A DNA stretch of 64,000 bases from Pseudomonadota bacterium (GTDB lineage Bacteria; Pseudomonadota; Gammaproteobacteria; Steroidobacterales; Woeseiaceae), in assembly GCA_027621915.1 (NCBI GenBank), contig JAQCAD010000002.1, positions 1 through 64,000 on the forward strand, read 5' to 3'. A model generated the notes under the pieces. It was not told the DNA's origin. It was given only the letters and a program-made list of their open reading frames with translations, and made no database searches. The position numbers and the translations under genes were made by a program. This document shows positions 45,640 to 53,428 of this stretch, in pieces (position 1 is the first letter of the stretch; every line of letters starts with the position of its first letter).

Positions 45640-45708
45640 CGGGACCCATTGAATTGGGCGGTGTCGCGCCTGTGGCAAGCCAAGCGCCATGTGTGCTAAC
45701 TTCCTTGT

Positions 45709-45732
45709 AAAACCGGGGTTTACACCGGTTTT
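45709..45732 (+). terminator. intrinsic terminator after hemF
   Basis: AAAACCGG (45709-45716), loop GGTTTACA, CCGGTTTT (45725-45732): a perfect 8-bp inverted repeat with A and T ends, 70 bases after the hemF stop. The rest of the 193-base gap before the subtilase shows nothing recognisable. Confidence 0.75.
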
Positions 45733-45832
45733 CTGAACCAGAATCGGCAGGAATTGTGTTGCGAGGACGCGATCCTGACCTTAGGCGATCGTGTACGCTG
45801 GTGCGGAAATTACAAGGAGCGCCGGTAAATCC

Positions 45833-48800
45833 GTGAAGTTCTTCAGACTGACAACTCTTTGCGTGTTCTTCGTGGCCGGCGTCGCTTTTGCCGACGTCGA
45901 ATCCCGCCTGCGCGATGGAGGACCACCCTCTGCCATTCGCCTGGCCGGAACGGACGATGCCAACAGTGAGTCCAGGGTCTACATCGTTCAACTGCGAACA
46001 CCATCTGCGGCGGAGATTCACGCTGCGACAACGGCCCGCGTAATTGGCAAACCGGCAGTCGGGCAGCTGCAAGGTGGTGCCACGTTCGACAAGAACAGCG
46101 CGGGTATCGAAAACCACGTTCGGGTTCTTGAAGATGAGCAGGCAGGTGTTATTGCGAAAGCCGGCACAAACGTTCAACAAATTTACAGTTATCGATACAG
46201 CCTGAATGGTTTTGCTGCCCGAATGTCGCCAGCCCAGGCAAACAAGGTTGCGCACATGGCGGAAGTCCTGCACGTCTGGGAAGACGAGGTCAGGCCACTC
46301 ACCAGCAACTACAGCGCCGAGTTTCTCGGGTTGTTCGACGCGGAAACTGGACTGCGGGGTTCGCCCGGACTCAATGGCGACGGCGTTGTAATCGGCGTCA
46401 TTGACAGCGGTATCGCTCCTGAGCATCCGTCGCTTCAGGACACTCGCGAGGCGAGTCGACCAAAAGCCTGTCTCAGTACCTGGGGCGAAACTTCCCTTCT
46501 TGGTCGCTGGCTATGCCATCGCTACAAGCAAATGGAAGACGTGAAACTTTTCGAGCCGCCGGAAAACTGGAATGGCATTTGCCAGACCGGGCCTCAATTT
46601 ACCGAGCAAAACTGCAACAACAAGCTGATAGGGGCTCGCTATTTTGTTGATGGCGCCACTGCGACCGGGCCTATCGACAGCGGCGAAATTTTCTCGCCAC
46701 GAGACGTTGACGGACACGGCACACATACCGCTACTACCGCGGCCGGTAATAAAGTCAAAGCATCAATATTCGGTACGTTTCTTGGCAACGTTGAGGGCAT
46801 CGCTCCCAAGGCACGCATCGCGGTTTACAAAGCTTGCTGGTTACGCCCGGATGCGACCCGATCCGCCTGCAATACTTCAGATCTCGCCAACGCGATAGAC
46901 ATGGCAGTGGCCGACGGCGTACATGTCATTAACTACTCCGTCGGCAACTCAATGTTAACGGTGACCGGTCCCGACGACGTTGCCTTGACCGGTGCAGCCA
47001 AGGCCGGAGTACTGACCGTCGTCGCTGCGGGCAATGAAGGGCCGATTTTTCAGACGATCGGCTCTCCTGCCGGAAACCCGGCCGTGATCACGGTAGCCGC
47101 TTCGACGCGGGATGGTCAGCATTCTGTCGAGGCGATGAAAGTGAATGCGCCTGCATCGGTGGCTGGCAAATATGCAGTAAAAGAAGCATCGTTTACGCCG
47201 CCGCTTCGAGACAGGGATCCACTCGAGGCACAACTCGTTCTGGTCGATGACGGTGACGACACACTGCCGGACGACGGTACGCCTGGCAATGCAATCGATG
47301 CCTGTCAGCCGCTTGTGAACGGCAGTGAAATTTCGGGCAACATCGCCTTTATTCAGCGCGGTGGGTGTGACTTCGATCTAAAGATTCAGCACGCTGACAA
47401 CGCCGGCGCGATCGCGGCTATCGTCATCAACCTTACCGGTGACCCGATTGTCATGGTCGGGCAATCCGGAACGTCTGACATCCCTGCTCTGATGATCGGC
47501 TCCGCCGACGGTGATCTGTTGCTGGATGAATTGAATCAGGATCGCCTTGTCGACGTCGTACTCGACAAGAGCTTCTTCCTCGCGGTTGCGGACACCGGCA
47601 ATGTCATGGCGAATTTCTCTTCGCGCGGTCCTGGCCCGCTGCAGGATGTACTGAAGCCGGACGTTACCGCGCCGGGAGTGAATATTTTGGCGGGAAGCAC
47701 ACCGGATGCCGTAAACACAGTTTCCGGCGAGTCATTTGCCTTCCTGAGCGGTACCTCAATGTCGACACCGCAGGTTGCCGGAGTTGCTGCGTTGTTGAAG
47801 CAGGGACATCCCGACTGGACGCCGGCCGCGATCAAGTCAGCGCTGTTGACGACAGCGCGTCAGGATATAACGTTGCCGGATGACAACTCCGCGATTCCGT
47901 TTGATTTTGGCAGTGGCCATATCGTCCCTAACAGTGCCAACGATCCGGGCCTGGTTTTTGACATTACTGATGATGAGTATGACGCGTTCTCCTGTGGCGT
48001 CGCTTCGCCTGCAATCGACCAGGCCCGCTGTGATCAGCTAGCGGCGGCTGGTTACTCATTCGAAGCAGCAGCTCTCAACCAACCGTCGATATCGCTTTCC
48101 CGACTGACCACGCAGAGAACAGTCACTCGTCGCGTTACGAATGTCACTGAGAACTCCGAGTCGTACATGGCTGAGATTGTCCCGCCGCCCGGCATAGCCG
48201 TGCAGGTAACACCGGTCAGTCTGACCCTGGGCCCCGGACAGTCCGCGAGCTATGACGTCACCCTCACCTTCCAGAGCGGCCCGCAGGACATATACCGATT
48301 CGGCAGCGTGACCTGGGTGAGCAATGATCACAGTGTACGTAGCGTCCTCGCGGTTCGCCCGTTGTCCATCGATGCGCCGGGGGAGATCTTTTCATTCGGC
48401 GGCAGCGGAACCGTCACATTCCCGGTCGAATTCGGATACACGGGGAGTTATACACCGAACGTGCATGGGCTGAGTCTTCCCTATATTGACGATGGCTTCG
48501 TCGCCCAGGACCCGGACAAGACTTTCAGTTTCGGAACTTCGACCGGGGTGACGACTCATCTTGTAGACGTGCCTGCCGACCAGCTTTATCTGCGGTTCGC
48601 CATGTTCGACGAACTTACTGACGGCGACGACGATCTCGACATGTATGTTTACTACTGCCCCGACGGAGTTAATTGTTCGAAAATCGGCGAGAGCGGCGAG
48701 GCGACTTCCCGGGAGCAATTCGACCTGTATCTTCCCGGTGCCGGAACCTATGCCGTATTCGTGCACGGGTTTGAAACTGATCCGGCAGGCGGATCGGGAA

Positions 48801-49012
48801 CGTTTTATACGTTGCTCGGCTGGGCATTCGGAATCAACGACAACCGCGGCAATATGTCTGCGATCGGGCCCGCGTTCGTGAATGCCGGAACGACACAAGA
48901 CGTAACTGCGACCTGGACCGGACTTGCGCCGGACACGATCTATCTCGGCGGCGTCTCGCACAACACGCCGGATGGTCTCGTCTCACTGACGCTGATCAAT
49001 ATCGGCAACTGA
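45833..49012 (+). CDS. S8 family serine peptidase (subtilase) with PA domain
   Basis: A 1059-residue secreted protease. GTG 45833 starts a normal signal peptide (KFFRLTTLCVFFVAGVAFA); AAGGAG lies upstream. An I9-type propeptide (about 45-160) precedes the catalytic domain with Asp191 (VIGVIDSGIAP), His295 (DVDGHGTHTATTAAG), oxyanion Asn401 (AAGNEG) and Ser642 (LSGTSMSTPQVAG). A protease-associated (PA) insert lies at about 430-575. The C-terminal 350 residues form Fn3-like and PPC-type beta domains (LDMYVYYCPDG). It should degrade extracellular protein. Its 3' end is followed directly by a palindromic repeat. Secretion beyond the periplasm is inferred. Confidence 0.92.
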   Translation: MKFFRLTTLCVFFVAGVAFADVESRLRDGGPPSAIRLAGTDDANSESRVYIVQLRTPSAAEIHAATTARVIGKPAVGQLQGGATFDKNSAGIENHVRVLEDEQAGVIAKAGTNVQQIYSYRYSLNGFAARMSPAQANKVAHMAEVLHVWEDEVRPLTSNYSAEFLGLFDAETGLRGSPGLNGDGVVIGVIDSGIAPEHPSLQDTREASRPKACLSTWGETSLLGRWLCHRYKQMEDVKLFEPPENWNGICQTGPQFTEQNCNNKLIGARYFVDGATATGPIDSGEIFSPRDVDGHGTHTATTAAGNKVKASIFGTFLGNVEGIAPKARIAVYKACWLRPDATRSACNTSDLANAIDMAVADGVHVINYSVGNSMLTVTGPDDVALTGAAKAGVLTVVAAGNEGPIFQTIGSPAGNPAVITVAASTRDGQHSVEAMKVNAPASVAGKYAVKEASFTPPLRDRDPLEAQLVLVDDGDDTLPDDGTPGNAIDACQPLVNGSEISGNIAFIQRGGCDFDLKIQHADNAGAIAAIVINLTGDPIVMVGQSGTSDIPALMIGSADGDLLLDELNQDRLVDVVLDKSFFLAVADTGNVMANFSSRGPGPLQDVLKPDVTAPGVNILAGSTPDAVNTVSGESFAFLSGTSMSTPQVAGVAALLKQGHPDWTPAAIKSALLTTARQDITLPDDNSAIPFDFGSGHIVPNSANDPGLVFDITDDEYDAFSCGVASPAIDQARCDQLAAAGYSFEAAALNQPSISLSRLTTQRTVTRRVTNVTENSESYMAEIVPPPGIAVQVTPVSLTLGPGQSASYDVTLTFQSGPQDIYRFGSVTWVSNDHSVRSVLAVRPLSIDAPGEIFSFGGSGTVTFPVEFGYTGSYTPNVHGLSLPYIDDGFVAQDPDKTFSFGTSTGVTTHLVDVPADQLYLRFAMFDELTDGDDDLDMYVYYCPDGVNCSKIGESGEATSREQFDLYLPGAGTYAVFVHGFETDPAGGSGTFYTLLGWAFGINDNRGNMSAIGPAFVNAGTTQDVTATWTGLAPDTIYLGGVSHNTPDGLVSLTLINIGN

Positions 49013-49019
49013 CGGCTAT

Positions 49020-49061
49020 AAAAAGGGGTCAGAGCCCGTTATTGGGCTCTGACCCCTTTTT
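49020..49061. repeat. palindromic repeat, full copy 2 (GGGGTCAGAGCCC element)
   Basis: Identical 32-base core to the copy at 31462: arms 49025-49037 and 49044-49056, loop GTTATT, extended by AAAAA (49020-49024) and TTTTT (49057-49061). It lies between the convergent subtilase and esterase genes. The last seven codons and stop of the esterase are read from within it. Confidence 0.88.
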
Positions 49062-49872
49062 GGTAAAGCCAACGCATTCCCTCGAGGTATGCCGCTGGCG
49101 GCGCTGACATGTGCGTGTGTCCTTCGAGGTTGCCTACACGAAGCTCCCACGGCTTGTCCTCTTCATTCGTCCAGTGCTCTATCCATTGTGTTCTTGGTTC
49201 CAGGAATCTCGGGTCATCATTGGTGGCATTGCCGACGAACAATCGCGTTCGACCATTGTTGTCGGATTTCGGCGGCGGCTGCAGGTAGAAGTCCAAGTTG
49301 CGATGCAGTGCCGGGTTACTTGCAATCGCCCCCCAGAAAAGACCAGGATCCGTCTGTGCGGCAAACAACACGAACTGTCCGCCGATTGAATGACCGAATA
49401 CGATTCGGCGATCCGACCGGGAGCGGTATTCAGACTCGATCATTGCAAAAAGTTCGTCGGTGAGGAATTTCTTGAAACGGGCCGCACCACCCCAAAAATC
49501 GCGTTCGTTTGACGGTGCTGTGTAGTCAGTGCTTCTGAAGTTTCCATTATCGAAATCATCCGAACCGTACGAGATTCCGACGATAATCGTTTCGGGAAAC
49601 CCTTCACCAAAATTCAAGTACCGATGGTAAGACGCCATCATAGGAAACAATTCACCACCGTCGAGAACGTAAAGTGTTGGATAAGTCTCGTCGGACTCTC
49701 CGTAGCCATCCGGCAGCGATACATAAATGTGATAGCCACGACCGACATGCTTCGAGGCGATATAGCGGTATTGAGTGTCACCCAATCCCTGCAGGAATTG
49801 AGTGTCTGCAGCAAGCGCGAGGTAGGAGGACATCATGAGCAGCAATGCTGCTAACAGTGGTTTGATTTTCAT
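49039..49872 (-). CDS. alpha/beta hydrolase (esterase D/enterochelin-esterase-like)
   Basis: A 277-residue exported enzyme: signal peptide MKIKPLLAALLLMMSSYLALA, then the esterase (PF00756-type) fold with YHIYVSLPDGYGESDETYPTLYVLDGGELFP, the nucleophile elbow VFGHSIGGQF, and a C-terminal His in LEGHTHMSAPPAAYLEGMRW. Likely substrates are acyl esters, possibly ferric-siderophore esters, but nothing near supports siderophore use. I start at 49872 for the signal peptide; ATG 49902 has a better AGGGAA site. The C-terminal QKGVRAQ and stop come from the palindromic repeat, so the original end was probably lost or extended. Confidence 0.87.
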   Translation of the reverse strand: MKIKPLLAALLLMMSSYLALAADTQFLQGLGDTQYRYIASKHVGRGYHIYVSLPDGYGESDETYPTLYVLDGGELFPMMASYHRYLNFGEGFPETIIVGISYGSDDFDNGNFRSTDYTAPSNERDFWGGAARFKKFLTDELFAMIESEYRSRSDRRIVFGHSIGGQFVLFAAQTDPGLFWGAIASNPALHRNLDFYLQPPPKSDNNGRTRLFVGNATNDDPRFLEPRTQWIEHWTNEEDKPWELRVGNLEGHTHMSAPPAAYLEGMRWLYQKGVRAQ

Positions 49873-49973
49873 AACGAATAGTTTGTCCGCCAACAGGGCC
49901 ATTGGTTCCCTGTTAAGAACAGTCTCTTACTACTTTTGGGTATACTGCGCCGACACAGTGAGGAACCAGAATA

Positions 49974-50672
49974 GTGAGAACAATCCTCCGCCCATCCGGG
50001 GAACAATACTTTCTGAAGGATGCCATCCGCGATCTGATTGTCGTGATCGTCGGTATTCTGGCAGCGCTGTATCTCGAGGCCTGGTGGCAGGACCGGCAGG
50101 ATCGCGCTGAAGAGGCATTGCTGCTTGAGGGCTTACGCGCGGAATTTGTTGCCAATCGATCGCAGTTGGCCGAAAAGATATCGGTTTGGTCGGGAGTTTA
50201 TGACGCAGCGAAGACGGCACAACAATTTATGGGAAAGCCGTTGGCGGAAGTGGACTCATCAATCGTTGTGCCAACGATGTTGGCGACACAGTGGATGCAA
50301 TTTTATGACCCGAGGACAGGCCAGCTGGATTCACTGATCAGCTCCGGAAAGCTCGGCCTCATTCAAGACACTAAACTGCGTGCGATGATCGCCGACTGGC
50401 CAAGCCTCGTTGAAGACCTCGACATCGAGCGCGAAATTGCTCTGCAGGCGGCAACGACGGGCTTTGTTTACCGCCTGATGGAATATATTTCCTTTCCCAG
50501 CGAGAACAATGCATTTGAGGATCGAGTCGACGCACTCTTGGGTGACAGACGAATTTTCAACGACCTGATGTCAACATCGGGCAACATGGGTCGGTCCATT
50601 CGCGAGGGAGAGATTATTCTTCATGCGTCAGATGAAATCATCGCGATGATCGACTCCGAGATTAATGATTAA
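49974..50672 (+). CDS. DUF6090-like membrane protein
   Basis: A 232-residue protein with one N-terminal transmembrane helix (about 17-37, AIRDLIVVIVGILAALYLEAWWQDRQDR), followed by a mainly helical extracytoplasmic region containing LLLEGLRAEFVANRSQLAEK, MLATQWMQFYDPRTGQLDSLISSGKLGLI and LRAMIADWPSLVEDL. The helix-then-'E..LL..L..EF..N...L' pattern resembles DUF6090. No function is known. The start is GTG 49974. It lies in the repeat-rich stretch, 41 bases before a DapA-family gene on the same strand, with a degenerate palindrome in between. A sensor or anchoring role is conceivable. Confidence 0.7.
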   Translation: MRTILRPSGEQYFLKDAIRDLIVVIVGILAALYLEAWWQDRQDRAEEALLLEGLRAEFVANRSQLAEKISVWSGVYDAAKTAQQFMGKPLAEVDSSIVVPTMLATQWMQFYDPRTGQLDSLISSGKLGLIQDTKLRAMIADWPSLVEDLDIEREIALQAATTGFVYRLMEYISFPSENNAFEDRVDALLGDRRIFNDLMSTSGNMGRSIREGEIILHASDEIIAMIDSEIND

Positions 50673-50673
50673 C

Positions 50674-50698
50674 GGGGTCAGAGCCGGGCTCTGACCCT
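50674..50698. repeat. degenerate palindromic repeat (loop-deleted copy)
   Basis: GGGTCAGAGCC (50675-50685), one G, GGCTCTGACCC (50687-50697): the same arms as the full element but with the GTTATT loop missing. It begins two bases after the stop of the DUF6090-like gene, before the dapA-family gene on the same strand. Confidence 0.75.
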
Positions 50699-50713
50699 AA
50701 TTGAGAGAAAAGT

Positions 50714-51622
50714 ATGACAGACCGATTTTCCGGGGTTTTGAGCCCCGTTGTAACACCATTTGTTAATGACCTGGGCCCCGATGCCGACCGGCTCATCGCA
50801 CAATGCCAATGGTTGTTGTCACAAAACGTGGGGCTCGCCGTATTCGGTACCAACAGCGAGGCCAATTCCCTGTCGGTCGATGAAAAGATCGTGTTGCTTG
50901 ACCGGCTGGTTGAGGCGGGCATCGACACCAATCGCATGATGCCGGGCACCGGTTGCTGTGCATTGACTGACACGGTGAAGCTCACGGCACATGCCGCGAA
51001 ACTCCGCTGCGCCGGGACGTTGATGCTCCCGCCTTTTTATTACAAAGGCGTTAGCGATGACGGCATCTTCGCGAACTTCGCGGAAGTGATCGAACGTGTC
51101 GGCAATGAATCGCTTCGCATCTATCTCTACCACATACCTCCGGTAGCGCAGGTCGGATTCTCAACTGACCTGATCGAACGCCTGGTCATTCGCTATCCCA
51201 AAATTATCGTAGGCATTAAGGACAGTTCCGGCGACTGGAAAAACACGTTCGCCATGCTCGAGAGAAAGTGGGATGACTTCAGGGTTTTCGTCGGCAGCGA
51301 GAGTTTCCTGCTGGCGAACATGCGAAGCGGTGGCGCTGGCTGTATTTCCGCGACTGCAAACGTCAATCCGGCAGCAATTTATCACCTTTATCAAACCTGG
51401 CAGGACGACGATGCCGACTCGCAGCAACAGGCGCTCGATGAAATTCGCAGTACTGTTATGGCCTACCCGATGATCCCGGCACTTAAGGCAACCGTTGCTG
51501 AGTTTTCCGGGGACGATCAATGGCGAACGGTACGCCCGCCGCTGGTTAATCTGGCCAAGGACAAGAGCGCTGAATTAGCAGCAGCGCTTCGGAATAAGGG
51601 ATTCGAGATGCCGGGGCTGTAA
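50714..51622 (+). CDS. dihydrodipicolinate synthase/N-acetylneuraminate lyase family aldolase
   Basis: A 302-residue class I aldolase (TIM barrel). It opens FSGVLSPVVTPF; the GTNSEANSLS segment corresponds to the pyruvate-carboxylate loop, the Tyr is in RIYLYHIPPVAQVGF, and the Schiff-base Lys lies in KIIVGIKDSSGDW. The enzyme condenses or cleaves pyruvate and an aldehyde. It sits outside any lysine operon and lacks lysine-synthesis neighbours, so a catabolic role (keto-acid aldolase or sugar-acid dehydratase type) is more likely than DapA proper; this is inference. It is flanked by palindromic repeats on both sides. Confidence 0.88.
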   Translation: MTDRFSGVLSPVVTPFVNDLGPDADRLIAQCQWLLSQNVGLAVFGTNSEANSLSVDEKIVLLDRLVEAGIDTNRMMPGTGCCALTDTVKLTAHAAKLRCAGTLMLPPFYYKGVSDDGIFANFAEVIERVGNESLRIYLYHIPPVAQVGFSTDLIERLVIRYPKIIVGIKDSSGDWKNTFAMLERKWDDFRVFVGSESFLLANMRSGGAGCISATANVNPAAIYHLYQTWQDDDADSQQQALDEIRSTVMAYPMIPALKATVAEFSGDDQWRTVRPPLVNLAKDKSAELAAALRNKGFEMPGL

Positions 51623-51629
51623 CACAAAT

Positions 51630-51671
51630 AAAAAGGGGTCAGAGCCCGTTATTGGGCTCTGACCCCTTTTT
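51630..51671. repeat. palindromic repeat, full copy 3 (GGGGTCAGAGCCC element)
   Basis: Core identical to the copies at 31462 and 49025: arms 51635-51647 and 51654-51666, loop GTTATT, with five A before and five T after. It lies between the convergent aldolase and small membrane protein genes and can serve as a two-way terminator. Confidence 0.88.
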
Positions 51672-51686
51672 AATTCCTTTTAAAGG

Positions 51687-52124
51687 TTAGCTCAGCCAGC
51701 CCTTCTTCTTTGCGTTCATCGAGTACCAGATCAGGAAGGCCGCGATTCCTATGACCATAACCGGCATGATCATTCCGCCCGGGCCGTAGACCTCGATTGA
51801 TCTGACGACAAAAAGGGAGTGATACATTTGCACGATGATTCCGACAAACGAAATGATGAGCACCGGCGTCGCGAAAGCCTTTCGGAGCAACAGGAGCAGG
51901 CTGCCTAACACACCGCCGTTAACGGCGATCGCAAATGCCGCGGTCGCCCAGGCAGGTACATTTTCGTAAAGCGCTCGTTCGGCATCCGGCATGGCATTCA
52001 GCACGTCAGGAGACATGGTGACCTGGGACACGTAGGCACCTACGCCCAGCAGATCCCAGATCAGTGCAACGCCCGCGATCCAGTAAAATGACTTCGGCAC
52101 GCCGCCGCTTGATTCTTCGGACAT
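51687..52124 (-). CDS. small four-helix membrane protein
   Basis: A 145-residue inner-membrane protein with four predicted helices (SFYWIAGVALIWDLLGVGAYVS; WATAAFAIAVNGGVLGSLLLLL; ATPVLIISFVGIIVQMYHSL; GMIMPVMVIGIAAFLIWYSM) and a Lys-rich end. Similar proteins are often labelled 'sugar transporter' without evidence; I make no such claim. The start at 52124 (MSEESSGG) is preferred to the longer frame from 52187. It is monocistronic, convergent with the aldolase and separated from it by a full palindromic repeat. Confidence 0.75.
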   Translation of the reverse strand: MSEESSGGVPKSFYWIAGVALIWDLLGVGAYVSQVTMSPDVLNAMPDAERALYENVPAWATAAFAIAVNGGVLGSLLLLLRKAFATPVLIISFVGIIVQMYHSLFVVRSIEVYGPGGMIMPVMVIGIAAFLIWYSMNAKKKGWLS

Positions 52125-52227
52125 GATGTTCCACTTGATTGCGATTTTTGTTTTGGGGTGTTGCGAAGAGTGTCCGCCGAATAGCACTTAAAATCAAGAC
52201 GTTATGGACTCATTAGTCCGCAAAAAA

Positions 52228-52247
52228 ATAACGGGCTCTGACCCCTT
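52228..52247. repeat. half copy of the palindromic repeat, inverted
   Basis: AATAACGGGCTCTGACCCCTT is the reverse-orientation loop plus one arm of the GGGGTCAGAGCCC element. The other arm is absent; AAAAAAAT precedes it instead. It lies immediately after the stop codon of tag (minus strand, 52248). Confidence 0.7.
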
Positions 52248-52841
52248 CTAGCGACGCTTCGCCATCGCCGCACATTCCTTGTGGCGAAAGCAATTGACCT
52301 GATGATCGTTGACCATGCCGGTGGCCTGCATGTGTGCGTACATGATTGTGCTGCCAACGAACTTGAAGCCGCGTTTCCTGAGGTCCTTGCTCAACGCATC
52401 TGATTCGGCCGTCGTCGCCGGAAATTCGGAATTGCTACGGAATTTGTGCTGAACGGGTTCCCCGTTTACGAAACCCCAAATGTAGTTGCAGAAGCCGTCA
52501 AACTCCTCCTGAACTTTCAAAAACAATTTGGCATTCGTCACTGCCGAGTTCACTTTCAGCCTGTTCCGGACAATCCCTGGGTCGAGAAGAATCTTCTCGA
52601 TTCGCTTCTCTGTAAATCTCGCAATTTTGCTTGCGTCGAATTCCGCGAAGTTTCGTCGATAGCCTGCGCGCTTGTTCAGAATGGTTGACCAGCTTAAGCC
52701 CGCCTGTGCGCCCTCAAGAATCAGGAATTCGAAGTGAGTCTGATCGTCCCAGACGGGAACACCCCATTCCTTGTCGTGATATTCGATGTATTGAAGACTG
52801 GACTCTCCCGCCCATGCGCAACGTTTGATTTTTTTCGTCAT
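52248..52841 (-). CDS. tag: DNA-3-methyladenine glycosylase I
   Basis: A 197-residue base-excision repair enzyme removing 3-methyladenine. Signatures: RCAWAGESSLQYIEYHDKEWGVPVWDDQTHFEFLILEGAQAGLSW with the substrate-pocket Glu and Trp, TILNKRAGYRRNFAEFD, a helix-hairpin-helix-like region around IVRNRLKVNSAVTNAK and the zinc site residues at the C-terminus (MVNDHQVNCFRHKEC: His/His/Cys). Length matches E. coli Tag (187). It follows the HvfA-like gene's terminator and has no partner. Confidence 0.95.
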   Translation of the reverse strand: MTKKIKRCAWAGESSLQYIEYHDKEWGVPVWDDQTHFEFLILEGAQAGLSWSTILNKRAGYRRNFAEFDASKIARFTEKRIEKILLDPGIVRNRLKVNSAVTNAKLFLKVQEEFDGFCNYIWGFVNGEPVQHKFRSNSEFPATTAESDALSKDLRKRGFKFVGSTIMYAHMQATGMVNDHQVNCFRHKECAAMAKRR

Positions 52842-52929
52842 GGTCTGACATTACCTGTTTGTGCAGTCCTCCGATGCTATCAGCAGTTTCTCGCTGTGGC
52901 ATCTGTCAAATCAAGGCGAAGGATAAAAA

Positions 52930-52955
52930 AAGGGCCCGCAGATGCGGGCCCTTCT
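52930..52955 (-). terminator. intrinsic terminator of the HvfA-like operon
   Basis: On the minus strand AAGGGCCCGCA, loop TC, TGCGGGCCCTT followed by a run of T: a very stable stem 20 bases after the HvfA-like stop codon. The opposite strand also has a short T tract, so it may act both ways, but tag reads the same direction and is upstream-insulated by it. Confidence 0.88.
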
Positions 52956-52974
52956 TATTAAAGCAAACTCTAAC

Positions 52975-53346
52975 TTAGGTGGTTTCTTTGTCGCCACCGC
53001 AAGAGCCTTCTGCAGCTTCTTTGTCGCCGCCACAAGAACCTTCAGCGCCTTCTTTAGCTGCGCCTTCCTTGTCACCACCACAGGAACCCTCTGCAGCTTC
53101 TTTATCGCCACCACAAGAACCTTCAGCGCCTGCTTTAGCCGCGCCTTCCTTGTCACCGCCACACTTGCCTTCACCACAGCTGCCTTCCGCTTCCTGTGCG
53201 CCGAGCAGGTAACCTGCGCCCAACGTCGTAATTGCGAACGGGCTTACACCGGTGTCGGCGTTAGCACTTGCAGAAAAAACGAATGCGCCGGCCAATGCTG
53301 CACCAACAGCTACCGCTACGGGCTTTAATACTTGCTTCTCAGACAT
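52975..53346 (-). CDS. HvfA-like Cys-rich low-complexity protein (putative RiPP metallophore precursor)
   Basis: A 123-residue secreted protein. Residues 1-30 (MSEKQVLKPVAVAVGAALAG ... ANA) form a signal peptide, followed by SPFAITTLGAGYLLGA, the hallmark lead-in of HvfA-family peptides. The rest holds six EGxCG motifs (Cys57, 62, 78, 89, 104, 115): one EGKCG and five EGSCG, in Gly/Asp/Lys/Glu/Ala-rich context (CGGDKEGAAK). HvfA peptides have Cys converted by a DUF692 (MNIO) enzyme with its DUF2063 partner to copper-binding oxazolone/thioamide; neither gene is in this window. A strong AGGAG site precedes the ATG. It lies after a sigma/anti-sigma pair. Modification state is inference; unmodified metal binding is the alternative. 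Confidence 0.8.
   Translation of the reverse strand: MSEKQVLKPVAVAVGAALAGAFVFSASANADTGVSPFAITTLGAGYLLGAQEAEGSCGEGKCGGDKEGAAKAGAEGSCGGDKEAAEGSCGGDKEGAAKEGAEGSCGGDKEAAEGSCGGDKETT
52978..53192 (-). repeat. 78-bp tandem duplication inside the HvfA-like gene
   Basis: EGSCGGDKEAAEGSCGGDKE recurs with a 26-residue (78-bp) period, motifs at residues 75, 86 and again 101, 112. The DNA copies differ at a few wobble bases, so the duplication is not brand new but is recent enough to align by eye. Confidence 0.8.
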
Positions 53347-53371
53347 TTCAATCTCCTACCATCGATTTTAA

Positions 53372-53387
53372 ATGCCCAGGTGGGCAT
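53372..53387 (-). promoter_or_regulatory. hairpin between the DUF3379 gene and the HvfA-like gene
   Basis: ATGCCC-(AGGT)-GGGCAT is a perfect 6-bp hairpin; on the minus strand it is followed by TTTAAAA and lies 25 bases before the HvfA-like start codon, outside its AGGAG site. It could be a weak terminator or a processing site setting the ratio of anti-sigma to peptide. Confidence 0.4.
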
Positions 53388-53428
53388 TGGATTAAGCCCT
53401 TTTTAGGGGGCGCATTAGATCAGTGAGC

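Noticed and set aside
52979-53328. Open frames on the plus strand across the HvfA-like gene (Ser/Pro-rich and Thr/Phe-rich)
   Set aside because: Artefacts of the tandem repeat read antisense; the minus-strand frame has signal peptide, AGGAG site and terminator.
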